Shown here in pieces: positions 51,117-60,769 of a stretch of DNA of 64,000 nucleotides. Origin of the DNA: Pseudo-nitzschia pungens (taxonomy: Eukaryota > Bacillariophyta > Bacillariophyceae > Bacillariales > Bacillariaceae); the NCBI GenBank assembly GCA_037355855.1, contig CM074762.1:3906001-3970000 (forward strand), written 5' to 3'. A program made the position numbers and the translations under genes. Position 1 is the first letter of the stretch. Each line of letters opens with the position of its first letter. Below the pieces are notes generated by a model. It did not search any database and was not told the DNA's origin. It saw nothing but the letters and a program-made list of their open reading frames with translations.

Positions 51117-54100
51117 ATGGCCAATACCATCCACACCGGACCACGCATTATCAATCGATTTGCGGACGTCTGTGTGGAGGTATTGGACCACAAGGGAAGG
51201 GGGAGGATGCTCCGGGGCCTACTCGACTCCGGGTGCTCCAAATCCATCATACTAAGGCACTTTGTCAACCGAAGTCAACTAACGAACCGAGACCAAAGAT
51301 CTGTCACCTATAACACATATGGAGGTAAGTTCAGAACCAAGTCTGCGGCTTCAGTGGGACTAAGGCTGATAGAATTTTCAAACTCCAAGACCATCAAATG
51401 GACCTTCCAAGTGGATGAGTATCATCACCATGAGGAAGTACCCTATGACATGATTATAGGATCCGATCTAATGGCACAACTGGGACTGGATATAAAATAC
51501 AGCTCCCGTACGATCGAATGGCAGGGTGACTCTATTCCCATGAAGGGGATGGGGGAGCTCTCTGACCCGGACAAATGTGAGGCAGTATTCTTTGCCAACA
51601 CACAAAGTCCAATCCTCCAACAAGAGGAAGAAAGGCAAGCCAAAATCCTGGACGCCGACTACTCCAAAGTCGATATAGATGCTATGGTCAATGACCTGGA
51701 GATTACAGACGCGTCCAAGGAAGCTCTGAAGAAAACACTGAAGAAATTCCCAACACTCTTTGGAGGAGGATTGGGTCTGCTCAAAAATATAGAACCGGTG
51801 TCCATTGAACTCCAACCAGGGGTCAAACCGGTCCGGCAGAGGTACTACTCCGTACCCCATGCCTTTGAACAGGCACTACGAAAGGAGATCACCAGGCTCT
51901 GTGACATCGGGGTATTGGAAAAACTCCCCCACGATGACGACTCACCGTGGGCATCCCCTACCTTCTGTCAACCCAAGAAGACAGGGGACATTCGCGTCCT
52001 AACCGACTTTCGAAAGATGAACGCAGCCATCCAAAGGAAACCATTCCCACTACCACGAATAGGGGAAACGATCCAAAGACTACAAAAGTTCAAGTCAGCT
52101 ACGGCGCTTGACTTGTCCCAGGGATATTATACCATTCCCATTTGCAAGGAGAGCCAGAAGATCTGCTCTACCATTTTACCATGGGGAAAATATGCCTACA
52201 AACGATTGGCAATGGGAATTGCATGTGCACCTGATATCTTCCAGTCAGTCATGATGAACCTACTAGGGGACCTGGACTATGTCCTCGTCTATATCGATGA
52301 CATCCTCATCATACAGAGGGAAGGCGAGTCCGAACGGGATCACCTCAGCAAAATAGATACAGTCCTACAGAGACTGGACGATGCTGGCTTCCGAGCCAAC
52401 CTCAGAAAATCCTTTTTCATGCAAAAAGAAGTGGAATACCTGGGATTTCTGTTAACAACAGAAGGCATTCAGCCCCAGCCAAAGAAGCTGGAGGCGATGA
52501 AACGACTAGAAGCCCCCAAGAACACCAAGCAACTCAAGATGTTTCTTGGAATGGTAAACTTTTACAGGGACATGTGGAAGCGCCGCTCCCACATCCTAGC
52601 CCCTCTGAACAAACTCGCAGGGAAAAAGGGCAAAATGAACTGGTATTGGGGTCCAGCAGAGCAGAAAGCTTTCATGGAGGCGAAGAGGATGCTCGCAGAT
52701 GAAGCTAAGCTTGCATTCCCGGACTTTACGAAACCATTTCATCTCTACTCAGACGCCAGCGATAGGCAACTGGGAGCAACTGTATGCCAAGATGGCAAGC
52801 CCCTTGGTTTCTACACCCGGAAGCTGAACTCGGCGCAGCTCAACTACACTGTTGGAGAAAAAGAACTCCTGGGCATAGTAGAAGGCCTGAAGGCATTCGA
52901 AGGAATCCTACGAGGACAAGATGTGATTATTCACACAGACCACCTTAACCTGCTCTATCAGCAGATGCCCACCCAAAGGATGGTCCGGTGGAGACTCCTC
53001 ATGGAGGAGTTCCACCCGGTAGTCAAGCATGTGGCTGGCAAAGACAACGATGCAGCAGATGCACTATCACGACTGGATATTACGGATGACCCAGCAGATA
53101 CGGTGGAATGGCTACCACCAAATAAGCCCCTCACCTACGCGGATGAGGAAGAGCACCTCCGGCAACTCCTATTCCCGCTTGGAGAAGCGCCGGAAGAATT
53201 CCAGGGCAATAGTGCATTCCCGCTTGCCCCGGACATGATTCAGTTCTACCAGCAAAAGGACACAGGAATCATGAGTGCTCTGGAAAATGACAATCGACTA
53301 ACCACCAAAATGGTGGAAGGTTACAACCTAATCCACAAAGAAGGAAAGATTCTGATTCCCGACAAACTCAAGGACAGAGTCATGGAATGGTACCACAGCA
53401 TGTTGGTCCATCCCGGAGAAAAGAGAATGGAACAGAGCATACGCTCGGTGTTCACCTGGAAAGGCCTACGAAAGGACGTTCAGGATCTCTGTAAACACTG
53501 TCACACGTGCCAGATGTTCAAAAAGAGTGGCCGGAAGAAGTATGGACTACTACCGGAGAAAGCAGTGGAAGTCACCAAATGGCAGAGGGTCAATGTGGAC
53601 CTCTGGGGACCGGCAACTGTCCACAACAAGAATGGTAAAGACTACCACATCCATGTTCTCACCATGGTGGACCCAGTGACCGGATGGTTTGAACTGGCTC
53701 ACCTGAAGGACTCACCAAATGCAGCAGAAACTCAACGATTGTTGGATAGTACCTGGCTAGCAAGATATCCTCGACCAAAAGAAATCGGATTCGATGGTGG
53801 AAGTGAGTTCAAAGCAGAGTTCCAAGAGCTCTGTGACAACATGGGGATGAAAAGAAAACCCAGTGGCGCCTGGAACCCACAATCCAACTCAGTGCTGGAG
53901 AGAATCCACCAGGTCCTGAAGGACTGCCTATTGTCCTTTAACCTGGAACAAAGAGACCTCCACGAGAAGGACCCCTTTGAGGAGTTCACTACCAAGGCGG
54001 CCTATGCTATTAGAAGCGCCATCCATACAACTCTGGGGTATTCCCCAGCACAACTGGTGTTCGGACGGGATATGTTCATGCCCGTGAACTTTCCAGTGGA

Positions 54101-54380
54101 TTGGGAAGCAATCCAAGCAAGGAAACAAAAGAGTATCCACAAGAGTAATATCCGGGAGAATCAGAAGAGGATTCCCCATGTCTATAAGGAAGGAGACTAT
54201 GTCACCCTGGAAAGGAAGGGCATTGTTCCGAAACTATCCTTCCCACGACAAGGACCTTACAAGGTGATCAAGGCCCATAACAATGGAACTGTAACTATTG
54301 AAACTGCTCCCTTTGTAACCGATCGGGTTAACATTAGGAGAGTACACCCCTATTATTGCAGGGATCCTATTAAATCGTAA
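51117..54380 (+). CDS. Gypsy pol polyprotein (protease-RT-RNase H-integrase)
   Basis: 1087 residues. Protease: LLDSGCSKS near residue 39, then DMIIGSDLM. Reverse transcriptase: LDLSQGYYTIPI, and the catalytic YIDD at 392-395. RNase H: LYSDASDRQLGA, the Glu of GEKELLGIVEGL, IIHTDHLNLL and NDAADALSRL. Integrase: the HHCC finger from HSMLVHPGEKR to CKHCHTCQMF, then the catalytic triad with Asp in NVDLWGPAT, Asp in GFDGGSEFK and Glu in SNSVLERIHQ. A C-terminal GPYKVIKA strand domain closes it. All catalytic residues are present. It shares frame with gag. Confidence 0.96.
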   Translation: MANTIHTGPRIINRFADVCVEVLDHKGRGRMLRGLLDSGCSKSIILRHFVNRSQLTNRDQRSVTYNTYGGKFRTKSAASVGLRLIEFSNSKTIKWTFQVDEYHHHEEVPYDMIIGSDLMAQLGLDIKYSSRTIEWQGDSIPMKGMGELSDPDKCEAVFFANTQSPILQQEEERQAKILDADYSKVDIDAMVNDLEITDASKEALKKTLKKFPTLFGGGLGLLKNIEPVSIELQPGVKPVRQRYYSVPHAFEQALRKEITRLCDIGVLEKLPHDDDSPWASPTFCQPKKTGDIRVLTDFRKMNAAIQRKPFPLPRIGETIQRLQKFKSATALDLSQGYYTIPICKESQKICSTILPWGKYAYKRLAMGIACAPDIFQSVMMNLLGDLDYVLVYIDDILIIQREGESERDHLSKIDTVLQRLDDAGFRANLRKSFFMQKEVEYLGFLLTTEGIQPQPKKLEAMKRLEAPKNTKQLKMFLGMVNFYRDMWKRRSHILAPLNKLAGKKGKMNWYWGPAEQKAFMEAKRMLADEAKLAFPDFTKPFHLYSDASDRQLGATVCQDGKPLGFYTRKLNSAQLNYTVGEKELLGIVEGLKAFEGILRGQDVIIHTDHLNLLYQQMPTQRMVRWRLLMEEFHPVVKHVAGKDNDAADALSRLDITDDPADTVEWLPPNKPLTYADEEEHLRQLLFPLGEAPEEFQGNSAFPLAPDMIQFYQQKDTGIMSALENDNRLTTKMVEGYNLIHKEGKILIPDKLKDRVMEWYHSMLVHPGEKRMEQSIRSVFTWKGLRKDVQDLCKHCHTCQMFKKSGRKKYGLLPEKAVEVTKWQRVNVDLWGPATVHNKNGKDYHIHVLTMVDPVTGWFELAHLKDSPNAAETQRLLDSTWLARYPRPKEIGFDGGSEFKAEFQELCDNMGMKRKPSGAWNPQSNSVLERIHQVLKDCLLSFNLEQRDLHEKDPFEEFTTKAAYAIRSAIHTTLGYSPAQLVFGRDMFMPVNFPVDWEAIQARKQKSIHKSNIRENQKRIPHVYKEGDYVTLERKGIVPKLSFPRQGPYKVIKAHNNGTVTIETAPFVTDRVNIRRVHPYYCRDPIKS

Positions 54381-54398
54381 CAGTACCATGGAGGAGTA

Positions 54399-54588
54399 TG
54401 CCGTGCACCAAAATACAGTCACGAGTCCACTCGGGATTGGATTAAGGATAAGGATAAAAGAATCAGCGAGCCGACAGAATCGCTGATTCGGAGGGCTCTT
54501 AGAACTGTAGCAAATAGACTAACCAATAGGGCTCACAATTTGCATATCACTACTACTTTCTAATCACTAGTAGACCCGGGGTATGGCA
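54399..54588 (+). repeat. 3' LTR (190 bp)
   Basis: Begins TGCCGT where the 5' LTR has TGCCAT, the only difference seen. A short purine stretch GGAGGAG just before it (about 54390-54396) is the likely polypurine tract. Confidence 0.96.
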
Positions 54589-55032
54589 AATACGTACGGT
54601 AAGGTTACACGGAGTTTTCCTCAGCATGCGGAAAAAAAATCAAGGCTACGATTACTGCATGAAGCTCTTACCTTCCGCTAGTACTAAGCATATCTTTTGT
54701 GTATTCCACGTGTTTGGCTCTTTCACATCACGTCATCGAGAACTGCTCTCGGCATATGCAAGCCTTGAACGGTACCGTAACTACAACAAAAACTGATGTC
54801 GTTTATTTCCAAGGAACAGAAAGTACGTATCGGTAAGTTAATTACCCGTACGGGAATGGAAGTGTCGTTCTTCCATTGCACATCAGCGCCTTGCTCAGAG
54901 GTCAGAACCCCGATTTACGGTGAGAAAACCAATCCACTATCAGCACCACTAATCTCGCGACAAGGTAGCTTTCATCCACACTAAGCAAAACTTTACCGGG
55001 AAAAGAAAGAACTTTAGACGGAAACAACAATT
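54589..55032. other. Intergenic region after the gypsy element
   Basis: Starts with the right-hand target duplication AATAC and a GGTAAGGTTAC motif (54599-54609). It should hold the promoter of the following gene. No other gene is supported. Confidence 0.5.
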
Positions 55033-56865
55033 ATGAAAATACAGACGGCCTTCTTCCTTCTCTTTCTGTCTTCCTACGAGAACGATGGTGTAGCCGACGC
55101 CTTCTCGACGATGCGGAAACCCGTGGCGGCTCCTTTTTCGTTGACGCCGTCTTCTTACGAAGTCGAGTCGTCTTCCGCGCTATTCGGCAAGCGACGACAA
55201 ACCAAGAACAGGAAAAAGCAAACCCAGGGACGATCGAATCAGTTTTACGAAGCGATAGAGGATGCAAACGGGGAAACGACGAACGGTGCGCAGGAAGCAT
55301 CGAGCGCAACCGCAACCGCAACCGCAACACCGCCTCGAACGGCCAAGCAACAAGAAGCCATGGACGAAGCCCAGAGAAGATACGAACAGCGCCCCGAAGT
55401 AACCACAATGGTTGTCGACGAGGAAAGCGGAACCGAATTCATCGCGCAAGGACAGAAAGTTATGGATGTCGTTACGCGCAAGGCCGTAAAACTCAGCAAT
55501 TTGGGAGCGGATGCTCGATTGGCGCAAATGTTTCCCGGAGTGCCCCCGGAAGTTCGGGAGAAATACCGCGTCGACTGGAAGACAATCGAAGTCCCCGAGT
55601 TGTTGGAGAATCTCAAGGAGGCATGCATGAAGGATGGCGCCATTCCTGCTCACCCGTCTCTCACCAACAAGGGCATCGACTTCATCTTGGCCAATCGTGA
55701 TCGCTTGGGATACAAAATGTCGAAGACCATCCCCAGATGGACGTTCAATGCAGCTTCGCGAGGAGATATGCAGGAAGCGAAAGAAGTCTGGAACAAACTA
55801 CACATCAATTACCTGACAATGGAAAATTACATCTCTGGACCCTTTCGGCAAGTCATGCAAGATGCGGAGGGACGAGTGGGGCCAAACTTTGGAAACCTGG
55901 AAATTTTGAGTTTCTGCGACGGAGATCTGTACCAACGAGTCGGAAACTACCTCGTGCTGAAGGGCATGGTTGCGCACTGGGAAAAGAAAGTTGTGGATGC
56001 CGACTTTCTCGAAAACAGCGACGAAGACGAAATCAAACTGTACCGTGGGGACCCAAAGCGATACCTCAAGAAAGACTCGCAGGACGCGCCCATTCTCTAC
56101 ACCCTCAAAGAATGCACGCAGGTGTGTGCCATGGCGCAACAAATGTGCAAACTTTTTGTGGAGGAAGAGCGACTTTTTGGTGACTTTCCACCGGAAATCG
56201 TCTTTTTGGAAGAAGCCCTCAAAATCCGTGGAGGAACGGCTCTGCGAAAGTACATGATCGACGAATTTTGTCCGTCTCGTGGCATCACGCCCGAAGGTCT
56301 CCGAGAGGGAGTGAAGCGCTTGGGCCAGCAATTGGACAACATGCAAATAGATCCGTATGCCGACATCACCATGAAGATCGAGCAGCTGTACGCGGCGATG
56401 GCGGTCGGATCGGAAGACGCCCGGGACCCCTACGCGAAGTACCTTGGCTTCGAATCCAGCGAAGATCCGAGCAATCCCGCCTATTTCGAAACCTACACCT
56501 TCAACCACGCCAAAAAATCCCTGGTGCGATTCATGGACGACACCTACCCCAGCGTGGGTGGCATTTCCGAGATGATTGGTCCTCCCCCGGCGAAAGACGA
56601 ATCGGCTGCCGGAGAAAAACGGAATCCGTTCGAGGGTCTGACCAATGGGTTGAACAACCTCATGGGTCAGATCCAGGGCGAGCGAACGTTGCGGGTCGAG
56701 CCTTCCTACGACGAGGACAGCACCCCTTACGTTGTGCCCAAAGAGAGAGCGATCGGAAGAAGCCACGACCAGGGTTGGTTCGAGGAACTGAATGCGGACG
56801 ACGGCGATCGAAAAAACCGGTTTGGAAAAATGCAACCCGGCAGAATTATTCCCGACGACGAGTGA
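55033..56865 (+). CDS. Plastid-targeted protein of unknown function, 610 aa
   Basis: A single exon from ATG 55033. The N-terminus has a signal peptide (IQTAFFLLFLSS) and then GVADAFSTMRKP, an ASAFAP-like motif, followed by a Ser/basic transit-like stretch, so import into the complex plastid is likely. I do not recognise a domain. The chain is soluble and helical: an acidic/Ala-rich linker to about residue 115, then a core of about 380 residues with many charged helices (for example KTIEVPELLENLKEACMKDG, RGDMQEAKEVWNKLHINY, FVEEERLFGDFPPEIVFLEE). Tandem A/T repeats occur at about 90-100. The C-terminal 60 residues are polar and end RIIPDDE. No transmembrane segment follows the targeting sequence. 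Codon use and GC resemble the neighbouring metabolic genes, so it looks native. Confidence 0.82.
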   Translation: MKIQTAFFLLFLSSYENDGVADAFSTMRKPVAAPFSLTPSSYEVESSSALFGKRRQTKNRKKQTQGRSNQFYEAIEDANGETTNGAQEASSATATATATPPRTAKQQEAMDEAQRRYEQRPEVTTMVVDEESGTEFIAQGQKVMDVVTRKAVKLSNLGADARLAQMFPGVPPEVREKYRVDWKTIEVPELLENLKEACMKDGAIPAHPSLTNKGIDFILANRDRLGYKMSKTIPRWTFNAASRGDMQEAKEVWNKLHINYLTMENYISGPFRQVMQDAEGRVGPNFGNLEILSFCDGDLYQRVGNYLVLKGMVAHWEKKVVDADFLENSDEDEIKLYRGDPKRYLKKDSQDAPILYTLKECTQVCAMAQQMCKLFVEEERLFGDFPPEIVFLEEALKIRGGTALRKYMIDEFCPSRGITPEGLREGVKRLGQQLDNMQIDPYADITMKIEQLYAAMAVGSEDARDPYAKYLGFESSEDPSNPAYFETYTFNHAKKSLVRFMDDTYPSVGGISEMIGPPPAKDESAAGEKRNPFEGLTNGLNNLMGQIQGERTLRVEPSYDEDSTPYVVPKERAIGRSHDQGWFEELNADDGDRKNRFGKMQPGRIIPDDE

Positions 56866-57562
56866 ACGCAGTATAATTTTAAAGACACATCGCATTGTTA
56901 TTGTTATTATTATTATTATTTTTTATTTGGTCTCTTTTTCGCGCAAACGAGTGAGTCACACTAGTAGGAAAGCATCGCACCACATTGCGATTTCCGAACC
57001 GCCATCCCATTTTTCTTTCCACATCGTATGATGTAACGAAGTGACAGATGCCATTTTGTATCGTTGGGGGAAGGCATCTCTTATGAAATAAATGAAGGAA
57101 TTACTGGTTGAGAGTGCTGTTGTGCAAAGTAAGTTCAAGGAGGAGACCAAATATGTTCGTTCATACAACTTAAAAAAGCTTTGTCAAGTTGTGCGTCCCC
57201 TAAAGATTTCAGTACGAGGATAGTAGTGCTACTACTAGTAGTAATACTAGTCACACCATTACGAATAGAGAGAGAGAGAGAGAGGGCTAGTACTACTACT
57301 ACTAGTACTACTACCAACAGCATGCACTTTGATCACAGAATGAGCTCGTCGCAGTCATCAACAACAATGGTGTCCTCTTGGAGCTAGTAGTGCTTCCCAC
57401 TCGTAGTACTTACTGTGCACCATGTCATGGTAAGGTTACCTTTTTGGAATCCCGGAACTACTTTGACTGCAGAGCGGTTTCTGGACCACTAACAACAAGA
57501 ACAAATCATCGCAACAAGGAAAGAGGAACAAAAGAAACTGCGTGCAAAAACATCTGACAAAA
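56866..57562. other. Intergenic region before tRNA-Arg
   Basis: Contains an ATT run (56903-56922), ACT/AGT palindromic repeats (57220-57245 and 57288-57312) and a GA run (57263-57285). A GGTAAGGTTACC motif lies at 57429-57440. No gene is supported. Confidence 0.55.
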
Positions 57563-57634
57563 TGACCACGACGGGGCTCGAACCCGCAACCCTTGGTTTC
57601 GAAGACCAAAGCTCTACCATTGAGCCACGAGGCC
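57563..57634 (-). tRNA. tRNA-Arg, anticodon UCG
   Basis: 72 nt, no intron. The cloverleaf folds on the minus strand: acceptor GGCCTCG with CGTGGTC, D-arm GCTC-AATGGTA-GAGC, anticodon arm TTGGT-CTTCGAA-ACCAA (anticodon TCG at 34-36, T33 and A37 present), T-arm GCGGG-TTCGAGC-CCCGT, discriminator A. The acceptor has one T-T mismatch and one G-T pair. A TTTT stretch follows on the minus strand, as expected for a Pol III terminator. It decodes CGA arginine codons. Confidence 0.92.
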
Positions 57635-57951
57635 GATTCTATTGCTATCGAATCAACACGGAGTACCATATATAAAAAATACTATAACCCCGACCTCACG
57701 AACCAATTTTTGGGTGGACGTGCCGGCGACAGGCAAACAGCTTTCAAATTGTTGTCAAAATGATGTGCATCCTGTGTCTCGTAAGGTTACTTACCATACC
57801 CGTATCCCGTGGGGGATGCACCGGTAACTACGCAGATTGCAGTAAAACCCTTACCCGTAATCTCACTTGCAGCGTAAGATTAAAGATCGAATCAATCTGC
57901 TTGTTGAGTTGCGCAAAAACGAAAGGAGCTCATCGATTCGATCCGGCAACA
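57635..57951. other. Intergenic region, tRNA-Arg/mu-homology gene
   Basis: Holds upstream sequence for both the tRNA (-) and the next gene (+). A GTAAGGTTACTTACC motif lies at 57781-57795. The open frame extends upstream of ATG 57952 but without family support. Confidence 0.5.
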
Positions 57952-60548
57952 ATGGATCTGCTCTACTCCCGAACGATTCCGGGGCCCGAATTTGTCTCCC
58001 TGTCCGTTTTGCTCCGGGGTGACCCCGCCGGGGGAGACCTCGCTCCGACATCGTGTCGCGTCGGCGGCGGCGGGGGGGAACCGTTGATCCTGTCCGGTTC
58101 CCTGTCGACGGTGACCCGATCGTCGTGCCTGGACGCCCTGACAGAGCTCCATTTCTACATCCGTTCCGTTCTCGGGGCGAGCGGCAAACCCGTCAAAAAC
58201 AACAACAATAATAACAGAGCGAACGACCACAACAAAACCGCCCCGACGAAAAACGCGACGACCGCCGGTCGATTCCTGAGAGAGGACGAAAAGCGTTGTC
58301 TCTCCACCACCACCGCCAACCCCTCCGAGAAAGAGAACAGCGATTTTGCGACCCAGATATTCCGGCCCAAGAAATGCCACGGAATCGCGATGCGGTACCA
58401 CCTGATCCGGGATCGAAAGCAGCTGTCGTCCTTTCTGGTTCCCCTGATACTGAGCGCGTCCGAGACGCGTTCTTCTTCTTCTTCTTCTTCTTCCAAACCA
58501 AACACTCCCCCGACCGGTGCCACCGCCGGATTCGAAATGAAAGAAGTCGAAGGCGTGGTCTTTTGCGTGGGCGTGGGCGGTGGTCCGTCGGCGGCCTTTG
58601 GCGTCGGCACGTCCCCCCTGACGCGCTCCCTCGGTCCACGAATGAAAAAGTGCCTGGGCGTGCTCTGCGGAAAAACGCACGTTGCCGGGAAACGAAGGAA
58701 CGATGCGGCGAGGACGAGGTTGGACCTTTCGGCGGCTCGATCGCTCCTGACCACGTTGCTGCTGACCGACGACGAAGACCGGATGGTCAACGCGGTCGCG
58801 AACGGAGAAGAGAGAGTGGACACGAACCAGGAGGACCAATTCCGGAGACGAATCGTGACAACGAGCTCGAGGAAGAGGCACAACCAACCGGAACCGAGAG
58901 GGTTCGAGGGAGCGGACGAGAATCCCTTGCGAGTTAGTTCGGCCGATCGGGCCCGAAGCATCGTGGAACGCATGGCGGTCCTTTCCGTTTTCGATTCCGA
59001 TTCGATGCTGCGGAAGTATCGGAACCGACAGGCCGCCAGGGACGCCCTGGCGACCGCCAAGAGCGGCAAGAAACGGCTCCGGAAATTCGCGAGGGACGCC
59101 GATCTGGACGGATTCGATTTCCGGGGCGAGAAGCGGAGTTCGTTTGCGTCCAACCTCGATCGAAACCCCGCCCGGGGCGTCGGTGGCAAGACGGGCAGCG
59201 TCGACGACGCTTCGGTGTCGGCGAGATCGACGTTTACCGCGGGATCGAACCTGACCCTGAGGGGGCCGAAGAAGGACACGGCCTCACGAACGACCACCGT
59301 TCGAGCGAGGCACCAGACCTCCCCCGGACTCATCGCTTCCAACAGCAAGGATTCCGGCTCCCTGAACCGACTCGGATCGCGAAGGAATCGGCGGCCTTCG
59401 GCGGGACTGGAATCGATCGAGGGAAACCCCTCGTTCGTCTCACCGTTGAGGTCGCCCCCGGGCACCGTTTCGGGTCGCAACAACTACCACCATCAAAACC
59501 AGGTCGGCCAGCAGCTGTTCGATCCCTTTTCGGGCGATCAAGCGGACGGCGGTGGATCCGCCGGCGGAAGCAACCACGCGAGGGTTCTCGTCAACATTGC
59601 TCTCAACGAGGATCTCACGTGCTTTTACAAGGTTTCCAAGTTGTCGTCGTGTTCCGTCGAGGGGGTGGTCCAGATCCAGGTGAAGACCAACACGGACCGC
59701 GGGGTGCCGTTTTCCCTCCTCGTCCGAGATCCGTCGAACTACATCCAGTCCCTGCAAGAAAACAAAAAGTACGCGGAGATCGCGACCGATTCTTCTCCCG
59801 CGAATTCGGATCGCGCGTTCACGGTATCCGTGCCCAAAGCCGACGAGTACTTTCCCGTCATGAGATACAAGTGCGGGAACGATCTCCGACCGGTTCCCAT
59901 TGTAAGTTCATTAGTTTTTGCATCGCATCGCATCGCATCGCATCGCATTTTCCCCTTTTGACGATTGCCGTCACTCGTTTTTTTTTTTTCAAAGTGCGTT
60001 GAATGACATATATATATGTATATATGTATGTATATTACATCGATTTCTGATCACGAGGTTGCATTGTTTTTGTCTTGGATCCCCATTTTTGATCGGAAAC
60101 AGCGAGTGCAAACCCGGGTTCGTCTGGAGGAGAAACACTGGAGGGTGGCGCTGCAAATCAGTTCCAATCCTCACAACGAGGACAGCTTGACAGATTTGAC
60201 AATCATCATGGGGGTTCCTCCCGAAGTCAGAGGAGAATCACTGACTACATCCCCCCCCGGTGGTGTTTGGAATTCTGCCAAACGCAGCGTCATCTGGTGC
60301 GTTTCCGAACTCGGCGGGGGAGAAAAATTCCAGCTTCCAAGCTCGGTTTGACATCGATGCGAACGAGCCGAACAATTTTAAGGGATGGCGAGAAACCAAA
60401 GTTTCCTGTCCTGGTCCGATGTCAATGCATGTACGCTCAATTGAGTGATATCGAGCTGGATGTCAGAGCTTTGCCTCATGTAATGAATGCTGATGTAAGG
60501 ATGAAGCTCGCGCGGCGATTTCGGTTATCACATCGCGAACGGCCATGA
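57952..60548 (+). CDS. Muniscin/TCUP-type mu-homology domain protein with two +1 frameshifts
   Basis: Exon 1 is 57952..59901, the intron 59902..60102 (donor GTAAGT), exon 2 from 60103. The C-terminal 300 residues match the muniscin mu-homology domain: VLVNIALNEDLTCFYKV, VEGVVQIQVK, MRYKCGNDLRPVPI, LTIIMGVPPEVRGESL, SPPGGVW and WCVSELGGGEKFQL. Such proteins (FCHo/Syp1, SGIP1, and TCUP of the TSET complex) are endocytic cargo/membrane adaptors. The first 480 residues are largely disordered, with short ordered stretches (LDALTELHFYIRSVLG) that might be a longin-like remnant. After FQL, at about 60341, the frame stops unless one base is skipped; it then continues QARFDIDANEPNNF. It shifts again by one base near 60399 to continue FPVLVRCQC and end at 60548. 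Corrected length would be about 797 residues. It is either damaged, misassembled or translated through shifts. Confidence 0.7.
59926..59947. repeat. GCATC microsatellite in the mu-homology gene intron
   Basis: About four and a half copies of CATCG, near the donor of the 201-bp intron. The intron also has a T run and a TATG run (60007-60033). Confidence 0.9.
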
Positions 60549-60769
60549 CATCACTACGGTATGGCAATAGAAAGGGACACGACTAATTTCGGTCGAGAAT
60601 AGATGGAATTTTCTCATTAGTTGATAAAACCGGAGTCTGACTAGATTCCGAATTGGTTACGAATGACTCACTAACAAATACAGTAAATTTTGCTTCCATG
60701 ACACCCATTTTCAAACGCTCAACCCTTTTTTTCCCCAAAGGATGATCACAATGTTTTTCCGCTTCTGTT

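Larger units (their letters stand above)
48765..54588 (+). mobile_element. Complete Ty3/gypsy LTR retrotransposon (5.8 kb)
   Basis: Two 190-bp LTRs, gag and pol in the order protease, reverse transcriptase, RNase H, integrase, flanked by the 5-bp target duplication AATAC (48760-48764 and 54589-54593). The LTRs differ by one base (position 5) and both ORFs are open, so the insertion is recent and possibly still competent. No chromodomain follows the integrase and there is no envelope-like ORF. The domain order with integrase last is diagnostic of Ty3/gypsy. It is inserted between the transporter and the 610-residue plastid protein gene. Confidence 0.96.

Noticed and set aside
57188..57320. ACT/AGT palindromic repeats as a transposon end
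   Set aside because: They are simple trinucleotide runs found at several places, without flanking duplications or an ORF.
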